Assembly: GCA_019418545.1 (NCBI GenBank)
Contig: DYBQ01000031.1
Location: forward strand, 4,234 to 9,869
Length of the DNA stretch: 5,636 bases
Direction of reading: 5' to 3'
Origin: Clostridiales bacterium
GTDB taxonomy: Bacteria > Bacillota > Clostridia > Oscillospirales > Acutalibacteraceae
Shown: piece by piece, positions 5,376 to 5,636 of the stretch
How the letters are laid out: each line of letters begins with the position of its first letter
Numbering within the stretch: the stretch's first letter is position 1
Translations under genes and position numbers: made by a program
The notes under the pieces: model-generated
The model's database searches: none
What the model was told of the DNA's origin: nothing
What the model saw: only the letters and a program-made list of their open reading frames with translations

Positions 5376-5636
5376 TCAGGGGGATGCCAGAAGGAGCATT
5401 TGTCCCTCGGAAAGAGTACACTCTGAATCTGTAAGTCCGTTCTCCTCACAAAGGGAGTGGATAGAAACGCCGTGGCTTCGGGCAATGTCCCAAAGGGATT
5501 CGTTTTCGCTGGCGTAATATAGGGAAACCGTACCCTGCCCATCGTTTTTACACCGGGTTTCGTCCCCATGCATACCGCAGACTGCCCGGCACACAGAGGT
5601 GTGGGAAGCGGTGCCCCAAACGGTAATTTCGGCTGA
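5376..5636 (-). CDS. C-terminus of a LysM-tailed spore coat protein (SpoVID/SipL or DUF3794 type), partial
   Basis: Only the last 86 residues are in the window; the frame is open to the right edge. The visible start is a short stretch beginning AEITVWGTASHTSVCRAVCG, followed by a linker. A LysM domain occupies about residues 39-83: LYYASENESLWDIARSHGVS, then the ENGL turn and a final EGQMLLL strand. This arrangement of a C-terminal LysM after DUF3794/SPOCS-like segments is typical of the Clostridia spore-coat proteins related to SpoVID and SipL. In Clostridioides difficile the LysM domain of SipL binds the SpoIVA ATPase, and here the gene is directly upstream of spoIVA with a 91-base gap and the same direction. 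Four cysteines (visible residues 16, 20, 29 and 63) and a fifth at 73 are unusually many for such a domain. The N-terminal domains are unseen, so the family call depends on the LysM tail and context. Confidence 0.78.
   Translation of the reverse strand, partial: SAEITVWGTASHTSVCRAVCGMHGDETRCKNDGQGTVSLYYASENESLWDIARSHGVSIHSLCEENGLTDSECTLSEGQMLLLASP

Noticed and set aside
4517..5434. 305-codon plus-strand open frame opposite spoIVA
   Set aside because: An antisense shadow of a high-GC coding region. SpoIVA on the other strand is full length with all its catalytic residues.
1..5636. CRISPR array, insertion sequence, tRNA or rRNA
   Set aside because: No regularly spaced repeats, transposase-like frames, terminal inverted repeats or tRNA cloverleaf patterns were seen on either strand.

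Overview
This window looks like a chromosomal piece of an endospore-forming Firmicute of class Clostridia, most plausibly the Oscillospiraceae/Ruminococcaceae side. The reasons are a full-length SpoIVA, a SpoVM-like peptide, a SpoIVFB-type protease, and a DUF3794/SpoVID/SipL-like LysM tail that suits Clostridia better than Bacillus. The exact taxon cannot be read from this sequence.

Layout. (1) Positions 1-2346, minus strand: a drug-resistance-type unit. A strong sigma-A-like promoter carrying two near-identical palindromic operators drives a TetR-family regulator. Eighteen bases further on comes a MATE efflux transporter whose frame continues without interruption into a cytidylate-kinase-like (Cmk2) domain. 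That gene runs off the left edge. (2) Positions 2347-2536: no gene, but a candidate sigma-E promoter. (3) Positions 2537-2828, plus strand: two small genes. One encodes a 58-residue, cysteine-rich, two-helix membrane protein; the other is a 28-residue SpoVM homologue. (4) Positions 2866-2900: a perfect 14-bp hairpin between convergent transcription units. (5) Positions 2900-5636, minus strand: a sporulation cluster in the transcription order LysM-tailed coat protein (partial), spoIVA, a 93-residue single-helix membrane protein, and a short M50 intramembrane protease that overlaps its predecessor by ATGA.

How the genes fit together. In known spore formers SpoVM sits on the outer forespore membrane and anchors the SpoIVA ATPase. 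SpoIVA polymerises into the coat basement layer, and SpoVID (Bacillus) or SipL (Clostridioides) binds SpoIVA. SpoIVFB cleaves pro-sigma-K in the same membrane under control of SpoIVFA and BofA. This window places a likely representative of each coat-basement component, plus a reduced SpoIVFA/SpoIVFB-like pair, within about 3.1 kb. Several parts deviate from the Bacillus versions: SpoVM lacks the curvature-related proline, the protease has His for Asn in its NPDG motif, and the SpoIVFA-like partner lacks any peptidase-like domain.

The TetR/MATE unit appears functionally unrelated to sporulation. Spot counts suggest it is more AT-rich than spoIVA (25/60 and 27/60 GC in two TetR lines, against 38/60 and 30/60 in two spoIVA lines), but this is too thin to prove transfer.
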